A program made the translations under genes and the position numbers. 64,000 nucleotides of DNA. It comes from JANQRX01 sp963663975 (lineage in GTDB: Bacteria; Pseudomonadota; Alphaproteobacteria; Rhizobiales; Kaistiaceae). This document shows, one piece after another, positions 17,800-26,314 of this stretch (within the stretch, counting starts at the first letter, position 1; each line of letters opens with the position of its first letter). The stretch is taken from positions 314,232 to 378,231 of the forward strand of contig CAXXRA010000011.1 in NCBI GenBank assembly GCA_963663975.2. The letters are read 5' to 3'. The notes under the pieces are model-generated. The model did not search any database. It worked only from the letters and a program-made list of their open reading frames with translations, and was not told the origin of the DNA.

Positions 17800-18018
17800 G
17801 CCCGAAGTCCCTTCGCCCGATCGATTCTCAACAGCCAGCTGATGACTGTTCACCGTCAACAAGGCAATGAAAAGGCAAAAATTCAAGGGCCGACCGCAGC
17901 CCGGAGAATCGGTCGGCATCATCGGTCGCGCGGGCCATCGGCGCTGGCCACGGTTGGAACGCGGTCGCCGCCATGCCATGTTCCGGCAAGGGCTAGAGCC
18001 GCAGGCGGAAGGGAAGCC

Positions 18019-18879
18019 ATGGTGAGATTGAAAGGTCTTGGTTTCGCAGTCGGTTTTGTCGTGGCCGGCGGATTGTCGCATGCCGTGGCCCAGGACTCGA
18101 CCGCCTATCCGGAGCCCGAGCGTTGCCCGCGTTTCATCGCCTCAGCGCCAACGATCACGCTGGCCAAGGCCACAATTCCGATACAGGCGGCGGACAAGTC
18201 GGTGTCGATCACCTATGTCGGGCACTCGACATTTCTGATCCAGAGCCCGGCCGGCGTCACCATCGCCACCGATTACAATGACGGCCTGCGCCCACCGGTC
18301 ACGCCGGAAATTGCCACCATGAATCGGGCGCACATCACCCACTTCAGCATCAGCCCCGATCCGGACATCGCTTATCTTTTGCCGGGCTGGGGCCGGGACG
18401 GCGAGCCGGCCGCCTACGATCTGACCGTTCGCGACGTGTGGATCCGCAACGTGACCACCAATATTCGCCGAGACTTTGGCGGTTTCGACGATTTCGACGA
18501 TGGCGGGATGAGCGGGGTCGAGCGCGACATGAACTCGATGTTCGTGTTCGAAGTCGCCGGACTGTGTATCGCCCATCTCGGTCACCTCCACCATTTGCTG
18601 ACCGACGACCATCTCAAAGCGCTCGGCCGTATTGATGTGGTCCTGGCGCCGGTCGACGGGTCGCGTACCCTCAACGTCGAAGACATGATCACGGTCCTCC
18701 GGGATATTCAGGCTCCCCTGATCATTCCGATGCATTTCTTCGGCGGGGCGACGCTTAACCGGTTTACCAAAAAGCTCGAAGAGTACTACGCCGTCGAACT
18801 ATCGTCGTCGCCGACGGTATCTGTGTCGCGGGACACGCTGCCTGCCATACCGACTTTGCTGGTCTTGCCGGGGGCGTAG
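18019..18879 (+). CDS. Metallo-beta-lactamase-fold protein with degenerate metal motif, exported
   Basis: A 286-aa protein with a signal peptide (MVRLKGLGFAVGFVVAGGLS, cut near AVAQ). The fold is recognisable as UlaG/YcbL-like: ITYVGHSTFLIQSPAGVTIATD, then LCIAHLGHLHHLLTDDHLKA, DVVLAPVDG, and a terminal IPMHFF. The expected HxHxDH zinc motif after the second strand is replaced by HITHFSISPDPD (residues about 105-116). The start follows GGAAGGGA. Hydrolytic activity is doubtful without the full zinc motif; a binding role or altered metal site is possible. Confidence 0.8.
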   Translation: MVRLKGLGFAVGFVVAGGLSHAVAQDSTAYPEPERCPRFIASAPTITLAKATIPIQAADKSVSITYVGHSTFLIQSPAGVTIATDYNDGLRPPVTPEIATMNRAHITHFSISPDPDIAYLLPGWGRDGEPAAYDLTVRDVWIRNVTTNIRRDFGGFDDFDDGGMSGVERDMNSMFVFEVAGLCIAHLGHLHHLLTDDHLKALGRIDVVLAPVDGSRTLNVEDMITVLRDIQAPLIIPMHFFGGATLNRFTKKLEEYYAVELSSSPTVSVSRDTLPAIPTLLVLPGA

Positions 18880-18885
18880 TTCGAC

Positions 18886-19818
18886 TTGATCAGCCTCATC
18901 ATCGATACCGATCCCGGTCAGGACGACGCCGTTGCCATTCTGCTTGCCCTGGCAAGTCCCGAACTGGAGGTGCTCGGCATCACCGCGGTTGCGGGCAACG
19001 TTCCCCTTGCTCTGACCCACAAAAACGCGCGCAAGATCTGCGAACTGGCCGGCCGGCGGGATATCAGGGTGTTTGCCGGCGCGGAGCGCCCGCTGGTCCG
19101 TCCACTGGTCACCGCCGAGGCGGTGCACGGTCGCACCGGGCTCGACGGCCCGGACCTGCCCGAACCGACCATGCCGCTGCAGGACCTGCATGCGGTCGAC
19201 TTCATCGTCTCGGAGATCATGGCGCAACCCGAGGGGGCCGTGACCCTGTGCCCGCTCGGTCCGCTGACCAATATCGCTCTGGCGCTCATTCGCGAACCGG
19301 CGATCGCCTCGCGGCTCAGCCAAATCGTGCTCATGGGCGGGGGTTATTTCGAGGCCGGCAACACCACACCATCGGCCGAATTCAATATGTACGTCGACCC
19401 TCATGCGGCCCGCGTGGTGTTCGAATCCGGTGTGCCGCTGACCATGATTCCCCTCGACTGCACCCATCAGGCGCTGACCACGCGGGCGCGGATCAAGTCG
19501 ATCCGCGACATCGGCACGCCGGTGTCGACGGCGGTGGCCGAACTGATCGACTTTTTCGAGCGTTTCGACGAGTCGAAATACGGCACCGATGGCGGACCGC
19601 TTCACGATCCGTGCGTCATCGCCCGGCTACTGCAACCGGACCTTTTCTCCGGCCGCCACGTCAACGTGTCGATCGAAACTGGCTCGGAGCTGACCATGGG
19701 TGCAACCGTCGTCGACTGGTGGGGCGTCACCGACCGGCCGGCCAACGCGACGGTGTTGAAGGACGTTGATGCGGACGGTTTCTTCGCGCTGTTGACCGAG
19801 CGACTGGCCCGGCTTTAG
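18886..19818 (+). CDS. Inosine-uridine preferring nucleoside hydrolase
   Basis: Hydrolyses the N-glycosidic bond of ribonucleosides in purine/pyrimidine salvage (310 aa). The calcium-binding N-terminus IIDTDPGQDDA is diagnostic, with LTNIALAL, LMGGGYFEAGN, EFNMYVDPHAA and the late Asp in GGPLHDPCVIA. The start is TTG at 18886, 6 bp after the preceding gene, so it is probably translated from the same message. The stop codon TAG is formed by the first bases of the MITE copy beginning at 19816. Confidence 0.93.
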   Translation: MISLIIDTDPGQDDAVAILLALASPELEVLGITAVAGNVPLALTHKNARKICELAGRRDIRVFAGAERPLVRPLVTAEAVHGRTGLDGPDLPEPTMPLQDLHAVDFIVSEIMAQPEGAVTLCPLGPLTNIALALIREPAIASRLSQIVLMGGGYFEAGNTTPSAEFNMYVDPHAARVVFESGVPLTMIPLDCTHQALTTRARIKSIRDIGTPVSTAVAELIDFFERFDESKYGTDGGPLHDPCVIARLLQPDLFSGRHVNVSIETGSELTMGATVVDWWGVTDRPANATVLKDVDADGFFALLTERLARL

Positions 19819-20090
19819 AGCCCTTTCAACCAACTCTGAGCCATTCTGACGGAGCGATTTTGTGACAAGATCAAGTGAAGGTCCGAAGAGCGTATCCGGA
19901 TACGGTCGAGAGACCTGGCGCAGGAATTGGCACAAAATCGCCCGTCCCTTCGGGTTTGTTGATTGGCGCTCGCCCAATGCCGAACCGATCTGGCACGATG
20001 CTCAAGCATCGCCCGTCGACCGTTTCGACCCTGGAATCGCCTCGCCAATCGTGAAACAGAATTGACCCAGAGTCGGTTGAAAGGGGCCTA
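19816..20090 (+). mobile_element. MITE-like element, copy 2
   Basis: A 275-bp copy of the same element as at 10163-10435, in the opposite orientation. Terminal inverted repeats are TAGAGCCCTTTCAACCAACT on the left and its near complement on the right, with TA at both extremes. It is inserted between two convergent genes, and the TAG created at each end is the actual stop codon of both (19816-19818 and 20088-20090). Its only frames are chance readings through the repeat. Confidence 0.88.
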
Positions 20091-20537
20091 ACGACGCCGC
20101 TTGGGCCGGTGAGCCACGGCCGGCTCGATCACCACCATGAATGTGTCGGGCCGGTGCGGCGTGGTGCCATCGTAGTAGAAAACCTTGCCGTCATACCAGC
20201 TGCCGCCGGCCGAGGGACCGAGCACGGGCGGGCAGCGGGAGGAAGCCAGGTAGGCGGTCTGCGCCGGAACATATTTGGCCGGGCCCGGTGTGACGCCGTG
20301 GAACGGCTCGACCATCACCACCCGCGGCGGCTGTACCCATTGTCCACGCTGCCGGAACAACAAGGTGGTGAGAGTCTTGAGCGGCGCGCGCGATGCGACC
20401 TGAACTGCCGGCGGCGGGCAGGCGGTGGACGCGCCCGCGTTTGGCGCCGGAACAGGCATGTCGGCGGCTGACGCCGTGACTGGCGCCGCCAGCAGGAAGA
20501 GTGCCGAAACGGCAAGCAGAGAACCCGGACGCATCAT
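20088..20537 (-). CDS. Small exported protein of unknown function
   Basis: From the ATG at 20537 (GGAG upstream) the product is 149 aa with a signal peptide (MMRPGSLLAVSALFLLAAPV, then TASAAD), a Pro-rich mature N-terminus, and a core (WVQPPRVVMVEPFHGVTPGP, then GGSWYDGKVFYYDGTTPH). It ends in a basic tail, AHRPKRRR, whose stop is supplied by the MITE end; the original C-terminus may have differed. No family recognised. Three Cys are present in the mature part. Confidence 0.65.
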   Translation of the reverse strand: MMRPGSLLAVSALFLLAAPVTASAADMPVPAPNAGASTACPPPAVQVASRAPLKTLTTLLFRQRGQWVQPPRVVMVEPFHGVTPGPAKYVPAQTAYLASSRCPPVLGPSAGGSWYDGKVFYYDGTTPHRPDTFMVVIEPAVAHRPKRRR

Positions 20538-20679
20538 CGACTCCACACAGGTGAACATCTTGTCGTCAGTGTCGGCGATGGTGGTTTCGGCCAGGTTAAC
20601 GTCGTGCCTGCGACATTGCATGGCCGGAATAGGCGCTACCGGGGATCGCTGCGAGTCCGCCGCCCATTGCCGCCGGGCG

Positions 20680-23600
20680 TCAGCTGCAACCGGTGGTGCT
20701 GCCGCAGGTATCGCATTTCAGGCAGGTGCCGTTACGCACCAGCGTGAAGTTGCCGCATTCGGGGCAGGAATCGCCCTGATAACCGGCAATGCGGGCGGCC
20801 GCCGACCGTTCTTCGCGGCTCGGCCCGGAGGTCGATTTTTCGGCCGCTTCGGCAGCCGCCACAGCTGGTTCGGCAGCATCGGAGGGCTCGATGCGACCGA
20901 CATCGAGGTGAGGGGCGGCTTCGGCAAGGTCGCGCCTGAGCGCTGTCGCCTGCACCGCACCTGCGATCGAAGAGATTGGGGCCGAAGAGGTATCGGCCGC
21001 CTTGGGGCCAGAGGCCGGGCCGTCCCGATTTACGACCGACAGCCGCCGGCCGCGGATCAGGCCGTGAGACACCGCTGCTTCGGGCGGCTTGGCCGAAGCT
21101 TCGCCGGGTCCGATGGCCGTCGTCCCAAGATCGCCGGGGTCGGTCTGGGCCAGGTCGTTGCGTTCCAGGTAGGAGATTGCCAACTCGCGGAAGAGGTAGT
21201 CGAGGATCGACGTGGCGCTCTTGATCGCGTCATTGCCCTGGACGAAACCGGCCGGTTCAAAGCGGGTGAAGGTGAAGGCGTCGACATATTCCGCCAGCGG
21301 GACGCCGTATTGCAGGCCGAGCGATATTGCGATCGCGAAATTGTTCATCAGCGAGCGGAAGGCGGCGCCTTCCTTGTGCATGTCGATGAAGATTTCACCA
21401 ATCCGGCCGTCATCATATTCGCCGGTGCGCAGATAGACCTTGTGGCCGCCGACGATCGCCTTCTGGGTATAGCCTTTGCGCCGGTTGGGAAGCTTCTCGC
21501 GCTCGCGGAAGGACCTTTCGACAATCCGTTCGACAATCCGCTCGGCCAACACCTCGGCCCGCGCCGCGGCCGGTCTGGCGGTTGTCAATTGGTCGGCCAC
21601 CTCCTCGGCCTCGTCCTCATCCTCGGCGAGCAATTGGGCGTTCAGCGGCTGTGACAGCTTGGAGCCGTCGCGATAGAGGGCGTTGGCCTTCAGTGCCGAT
21701 TTCCACGACATCAGGTAGGCGTTCTTGCAGTCCTCGACCGTGGCATCGTTGGGCATATTGATGGTCTTGGAGATCGCGCCCGAGATGAACGGCTGGGCGG
21801 CGGCCATCATGTGGATATGGGCCTCCACCGACAGGAAACGTTGTCCCAGCCTGCCGCACGGGCTGGCGCAATCGAAGACGGGCAGATGCTCCTCTTTCAG
21901 CCCCGGCGCTCCCTCCAGCGTCATGGCGCCGCAGCAAAAGAGGTTGGCAACCTCGATATCGTCCTTCGCGAAACCGATCGCGGTCAAAAGGTCGAAGGCG
22001 GGATCGGCGAGCTGCTCGTCGCTGATGCCAAGGCTGTCCTTCACAAAGTCGGCGCCGAGCGTCCATTTGTTGAACACGAACTTGATGTCGAAAGCCGATG
22101 CCAGTGCGGTTTCGACGGCCTCGATCTTGTCCGGCGTGAACCCCTTTTTTGCCAGCACCTCATGGCCGATCGCCGGCGAGTTCTTGAGCGTGCCGCGGCC
22201 GACCGCATAGCCGACGATGTCATCGATCCGGGATTGCTCGTAACCGAGGGCGCGCAACGCCTCCGGAACCGTCCGATTGATGATCTTGAAGTATCCGCCG
22301 CCGGCCAGTTTCTTGAATTTGACCAGCGCGAAATCCGGTTCGATGCCGGTCGTGTCGCAGTCCATGACCAGACCGATCGTCCCGGTGGGAGCGATCACAC
22401 TCGCCTGGGCATTGCGATATCCGTGTTTGTCGCCAAGCTCGGCGGCAAGGTCCCATGCCTTGCGCGCATGAGCGATCAGGCGTTTGTCGGGACACGAATC
22501 GGCGTCGAGCGGCACCGGCACGGTATGAAGCGACTTATATCCCGTCGCCGAACCGTGGGCGGCCCGCCGATGGTTGCCCATGACGCGCAGCATGTCGTCG
22601 CGGTTGCGCTCGAATCCGGGGAACGGGCCCATTTCACCCGCCATTTCGGCTGAGGTCGCATAACTGACCCCGGTCATCAGCGCGGTGATGCCGGCAGCGA
22701 TCGACCGCCCCTCCGGCGAATCATAGGGGATGCCGGACGCCATCAGAAGGCCGCCGATATTGGCATAACCGAGGCCGAGGGTGCGGTATTGGTAAGACAG
22801 CTGGGCAATCCGGAAGGACGGGAACTGCGCCATCAGGACGGAGATTTCCAGAACCGTCGTCCACAGCCGGACGGCGTGCTCGAAATCGCCGACGTCGAAA
22901 TTGCCGTCATCGCCGCGGAACTGCATCAGGTTGAGTGACGCCAGATTGCAGGCGGTGTCGTCCAGAAACATGTACTCCGAGCATGGATTGGACGCCCGGA
23001 TCGCTCCGGATTTCGGGCAGGTGTGCCAATCGTTGATGGTGGTGTGGAACTGGATGCCGGGATCGGCCGACTGCCAGGCAGCATTGCCGATCTGCTCCCA
23101 CAGGTCGCCGGCGTCCACTTCCCTGGTCACCCGGCCGCTGATCCGTCCGTTCAATTTCCACTTGCCGCCACGGCCGACCGTGTCGAGAAAATCGTCGGTC
23201 ACCCGGACCGAATTGTTCGAGTTCTGCCCGGCGACGGTGAGATAGGCTTCCGAATCCCAATCGGTGTCGTAGATCGGAAAGTCGATATCGGTGTAGCCCT
23301 GGCGGGCGAACTGAACGACCCGCCGGACGTAGTTTTCCGGCACCAGCGCTTTCTTGGCGGCCCGGATTTCCCTTTTCAGGGCGGGATTCTTGGCCGGGTC
23401 GAAGCACGACTCACCCGGGCCATCACAATTGATGCAGGCCTTCAGGATGGCCTTGAGATGTTGCGACAGCACCTTCGAGCCGGTGACCAGCGCCGCCACC
23501 TTCTGCTCTTCCCGGACCTTCCAGTTGATGTATTCCTCAATGTCCGGATGATCGATGTCGACAACCACCATCTTGGCCGCGCGGCGCGTGGTACCGCCGG

Positions 23601-24408
23601 ACTTGATGGCGCCGGCGGCGCGGTCGCCGATCTTGAGGAAGCTCATCAGTCCGGAGGATTTGCCCCCGCCCGACAGCTGCTCGCCTTGGCCGCGCAATAG
23701 GGAGAAATTCGAGCCGGTTCCCGAGCCGTATTTGAACAGGCGGGCTTCGCGGACCCACAGATCCATGATCCCGCCGTCATTGACGAGGTCGTCGGAGACC
23801 GACTGGATGAAGCAGGCGTGCGGCTGTGGATGCTCGTAGGCGCTCTGGGAGGCCGCGACCTGTCCGGTTTTGAAATCGACGTAATAGTGCCCCTGTCCGG
23901 GGCCGTCGATGCCGTAAGCCCAGTGGAGGCCGGTGTTGAACCATTGTGGCGAATTGGGCGCCGCGCGCTGGGTTGCCAGCATGAACCGCAATTCGTCGAA
24001 GAAGGCGAGGGCGTCGGCTTCGGCGTCGAAATAGCCGCCTTTCCATCCCCAATAGGTCCACGTGCCGGCGAGCCGGTCGAAGACCTGCCGCGAATCGCGC
24101 TCCGAGGTCGACCGCTCGCCCTGCGGTAGCTCGGCCAACGCCGTCTCGTCGGGGACAGATCGCCACAACCACGATGGCACGTCGTTCTCTTCGACCTTCT
24201 TCAGGCGGGCCGGCACTCCCGCCTTGCGGAAGTATTTCTGGGCCAGGATATCGCTGGCCACCTGGCTCCACGCGGCTGGAACTTCGATGCCGTCGAGCTG
24301 GAAAACGATCGATCCGTCGGGGTTGCGGATTTCGCTTCTCGTGGTCCGGAATTCGATACCGTCATAGGCCGGCTTTGCCTGGCTGGTGTACCGTCGTTCA
24401 ATCCGCAC
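20680..24408 (-). CDS. nrdJ: Vitamin B12-dependent (class II) ribonucleotide reductase
   Basis: Makes deoxyribonucleotides by an adenosylcobalamin radical mechanism, oxygen-independently, in the cytoplasm. The 1242-aa length and N-terminus RIERRYTSQAKPAYDGIEF match the alphaproteobacterial form; the GTG at 24408 fits that alignment better than the ATG at 24423. Further features are NPCSEYMFLDDTACNLASLN with the active-site Cys, ASVIAPTGTIGLVMDCDTTG, and a C-terminal zinc ribbon (CPECGNFTLVRNGTC ... CDTCGSTTGC). Candidate NrdR boxes lie upstream. A long acidic/Ala-rich linker separates the catalytic part from the ribbon. Confidence 0.95.
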   Translation of the reverse strand: MRIERRYTSQAKPAYDGIEFRTTRSEIRNPDGSIVFQLDGIEVPAAWSQVASDILAQKYFRKAGVPARLKKVEENDVPSWLWRSVPDETALAELPQGERSTSERDSRQVFDRLAGTWTYWGWKGGYFDAEADALAFFDELRFMLATQRAAPNSPQWFNTGLHWAYGIDGPGQGHYYVDFKTGQVAASQSAYEHPQPHACFIQSVSDDLVNDGGIMDLWVREARLFKYGSGTGSNFSLLRGQGEQLSGGGKSSGLMSFLKIGDRAAGAIKSGGTTRRAAKMVVVDIDHPDIEEYINWKVREEQKVAALVTGSKVLSQHLKAILKACINCDGPGESCFDPAKNPALKREIRAAKKALVPENYVRRVVQFARQGYTDIDFPIYDTDWDSEAYLTVAGQNSNNSVRVTDDFLDTVGRGGKWKLNGRISGRVTREVDAGDLWEQIGNAAWQSADPGIQFHTTINDWHTCPKSGAIRASNPCSEYMFLDDTACNLASLNLMQFRGDDGNFDVGDFEHAVRLWTTVLEISVLMAQFPSFRIAQLSYQYRTLGLGYANIGGLLMASGIPYDSPEGRSIAAGITALMTGVSYATSAEMAGEMGPFPGFERNRDDMLRVMGNHRRAAHGSATGYKSLHTVPVPLDADSCPDKRLIAHARKAWDLAAELGDKHGYRNAQASVIAPTGTIGLVMDCDTTGIEPDFALVKFKKLAGGGYFKIINRTVPEALRALGYEQSRIDDIVGYAVGRGTLKNSPAIGHEVLAKKGFTPDKIEAVETALASAFDIKFVFNKWTLGADFVKDSLGISDEQLADPAFDLLTAIGFAKDDIEVANLFCCGAMTLEGAPGLKEEHLPVFDCASPCGRLGQRFLSVEAHIHMMAAAQPFISGAISKTINMPNDATVEDCKNAYLMSWKSALKANALYRDGSKLSQPLNAQLLAEDEDEAEEVADQLTTARPAAARAEVLAERIVERIVERSFREREKLPNRRKGYTQKAIVGGHKVYLRTGEYDDGRIGEIFIDMHKEGAAFRSLMNNFAIAISLGLQYGVPLAEYVDAFTFTRFEPAGFVQGNDAIKSATSILDYLFRELAISYLERNDLAQTDPGDLGTTAIGPGEASAKPPEAAVSHGLIRGRRLSVVNRDGPASGPKAADTSSAPISSIAGAVQATALRRDLAEAAPHLDVGRIEPSDAAEPAVAAAEAAEKSTSGPSREERSAAARIAGYQGDSCPECGNFTLVRNGTCLKCDTCGSTTGCS

Positions 24409-24517
24409 GAAACATCGCCCCAATTCTTTCAGTCCGCACCCGCCAAGGGCGCCAGACCGATCGCCGAAACTCGTAGATCCCGTCCGACTGCGTCACGACG
24501 CCCGGCCTGGGGCTGAT

Positions 24518-24564
24518 TCCCCAGCTCTTGTAGTTTTCTACGCGCGAACCACTAAATATAGCGT
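24518..24564 (-). promoter_or_regulatory. Tandem NrdR-box candidates upstream of nrdJ
   Basis: Two 16-bp sites start 31 bp apart, the spacing typical of paired NrdR boxes. The site at 24549-24564 (CCACTAAATATAGCGT) agrees with the consensus ACACWATATATWGTGT at about 13 of 16 positions; that at 24518-24533 (TCCCCAGCTCTTGTAG) is weaker, about half. The stronger site overlaps the proposed -10. NrdR is the ATP/dATP-sensing repressor of ribonucleotide reductase genes. Confidence 0.6.
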
Positions 24565-24583
24565 TACCGAACCCGAATGTCAC
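24556..24583 (-). promoter_or_regulatory. Candidate sigma70-type promoter of nrdJ
   Basis: On the minus strand GTGACA (24583-24578) and CTATAT (24561-24556) are 16 bp apart, close to the alphaproteobacterial housekeeping pattern. Transcription would start near 24549, giving a leader of about 140 nt. The -10 is inside the stronger NrdR-box candidate. Confidence 0.5.
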
Positions 24584-24971
24584 TCAATTTCGCGTCGAAT
24601 CTGGTCGAAAACGACCCGAAAAAGCGACACGCAACCCCACCGCCGGCGAACAGTTCCCAGCCCGCCACGAGCCTTATTTTACGCAACACTTGGGAGAAAA
24701 TCCCCGAGCAAATCCGTGCCCGGGAACGCCGGTATATGACGCGTCGATCACGCTATGCCGAGTCGCCTGAAATCGTCAACCGAGACTCTTGCCCAGGGTC
24801 GAATTTAGTGGTTGGGCCGGGCGCCGTCACCGCGAAGTGATTTCCGATATGCCACGACCCGGGATTAGCCTCGTCGGCGATGTCGGCGTCTTTCTGCCGA
24901 ATTTGCATGAGAAGCCGTATTTTTGACATTGGCCGTTTTCTTGGGCCCAAAACCAAACCGTGGAGGTTCCC

Positions 24972-25662
24972 ATGTACGATCCGCCAGCAGAGCCTGCCCT
25001 GCCGCCTTCCGACATGAAGCTCGACCTCGAGCCGGACCGCACTGGTGGTGACAGATCCCCAGGTGGACTTTCTCAGCCCCGACGGGGTCACATGGGGCGT
25101 CGTCGGCGAAAGCGTCCAACAGCACAACACGGTTGAAAACATTGGACGACTTTTCGCCGCGGCCAAGAAGGCCAACCTCACCGTTGCCGTCTCGCCGCAC
25201 TATTACTATCCGACGGACAAGGGCTGGAAATTCGAGGGCGGGCTCGAAAAACTGATGCACAAAATCGGTATGTTCGACCGCAAGGGACCGCTGGATCTGG
25301 AAGGCTTTGCCAATTCCGGCGCCGACTTCATGCCCGAGTACCAGCAGTACACAATGGACGGAAAGACCATCATCGCCTCGCCGCACAAGGTTTACGGGCC
25401 GGAAGCGAACGATCTGTCCCTTCAACTGCGCAAAAACGGCGTGGACCAGGTGGTGCTGGCCGGCATGTCGGCGAACCTTTGCGTCGAGGCGCACCTTCGC
25501 GAGTTTCTGGAGCAGGGCTACGAGGTGGCGGTGGTCAAGGATGCCACGGCCGGGGCCATGCTTCCCGAGGGCGACGGTTACCTGGCTGCGATCATCAACT
25601 TCCGTTACATCGCCAATGCGGTGTGGAGCACCGACGAGGCAATCAGCTTGTTCGGCGGGTAA
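24972..25662 (+). pseudogene. Isochorismatase-family cysteine hydrolase, frameshifted near residue 22
   Basis: Family members hydrolyse small amides or enol ethers with an Asp-Lys-Cys triad. The body is intact: VVTDPQVDFLSPDGVTWG, HKVYGPEAND, and AGMSANLCVEAHLREFLE with the nucleophile Cys. The best start is ATG 24972 with GGAGG just upstream (MYDPPAEPALPPSDMKLDLE), but that frame must change by +1 (or -2) at 25035-25045 to reach RTALVVTDPQ. Starting instead at the GTG at 25045 would cut the first strand just before the catalytic Asp. Either a recent inactivating indel or a base-calling error. Confidence 0.75.
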
Positions 25663-25888
25663 CACCAGCGCCGCAAAAAGAGCCGAGCTCGCACGGGGGC
25701 ACGCAAAGGCCCGGGCGAGGCGACCGAACCGATCCGATACGGCAGGCGCGACCATCCACACTGGCCGGTATCAAACTTGGGCCCGCGGGACCTACGGAGC
25801 CTCACCGGCGCCGCCGCGCTGGCCTGCCTATCTCAACGAAGATGGTGACGATTGAAGAGATTGCTCGCCGTGCGCGCGATCTAGGATT

Positions 25889-26266
25889 TCAGTCCGGCGT
25901 CCACGGCTCGTAATCGGGCTCGCCCGGCGTTTCGGGAGCGGCGTGGAGAACCGATCCCGGCGGCCGGTAGGCGGCCGCACTGCCGGTCAGGTTCGGCTCG
26001 TGCCCCTTCTCCCAATCGCGCGGCTCGTAATGACCCGGCGGGTCGTCGGTGCGATGGTGCATCCAGGCATGCCAGCCTGGCGGAATGGCCGAAGCCTCGG
26101 CCACGCCGTTGTACAGCACCCACCGCCGTGGCCCCTTACGCTCACGGAAATAGCGGTTGCCGGCATCGTCCTTGCCCACGAACTCACCCTTGCGCCACGT
26201 CCACAGACGGGTGCCCATGGTTTGCCCGTTCCACCACGTGAACATCTCGAGCCAGAACTGCTTCAT
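25889..26266 (-). CDS. NADH:ubiquinone oxidoreductase subunit NDUFA12 homologue
   Basis: A small accessory subunit of alphaproteobacterial and mitochondrial complex I, on the matrix/cytoplasmic face. The start at 26266 gives MKQFWLEMFTWWNGQTMGTR; then GEFVGKDDAGNRYFRERKGP and RWVLYNG lead to the signature PPGWHAWMHHRTDDPP. The length of about 125 aa is normal. A GTG at 26284 is an alternative start. It lies 48 bp upstream of the 3' end of rne on the same strand, so rne precedes it in transcription terms only if read together. Confidence 0.93.
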   Translation of the reverse strand: MKQFWLEMFTWWNGQTMGTRLWTWRKGEFVGKDDAGNRYFRERKGPRRWVLYNGVAEASAIPPGWHAWMHHRTDDPPGHYEPRDWEKGHEPNLTGSAAAYRPPGSVLHAAPETPGEPDYEPWTPD

Positions 26267-26314
26267 ACGGTCACCCAGTCCCACGCGCCGGCAGCGCCAA
26301 GATCATTCATGATC

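Larger units (their letters stand above)
24424..24971. other. nrdJ / cysteine hydrolase divergent intergenic region
   Basis: 548 bp without a convincing gene. The nrdJ-proximal part holds the promoter and two NrdR-box candidates (listed separately). The rest has lower GC than the flanks and short frames with no recognisable similarity. No cobalamin riboswitch was recognised. Confidence 0.6.

Noticed and set aside
24424..24971. Cobalamin riboswitch for nrdJ
   Set aside because: No B12-box-like sequence or fold recognised; nrdJ uses rather than makes the cofactor.
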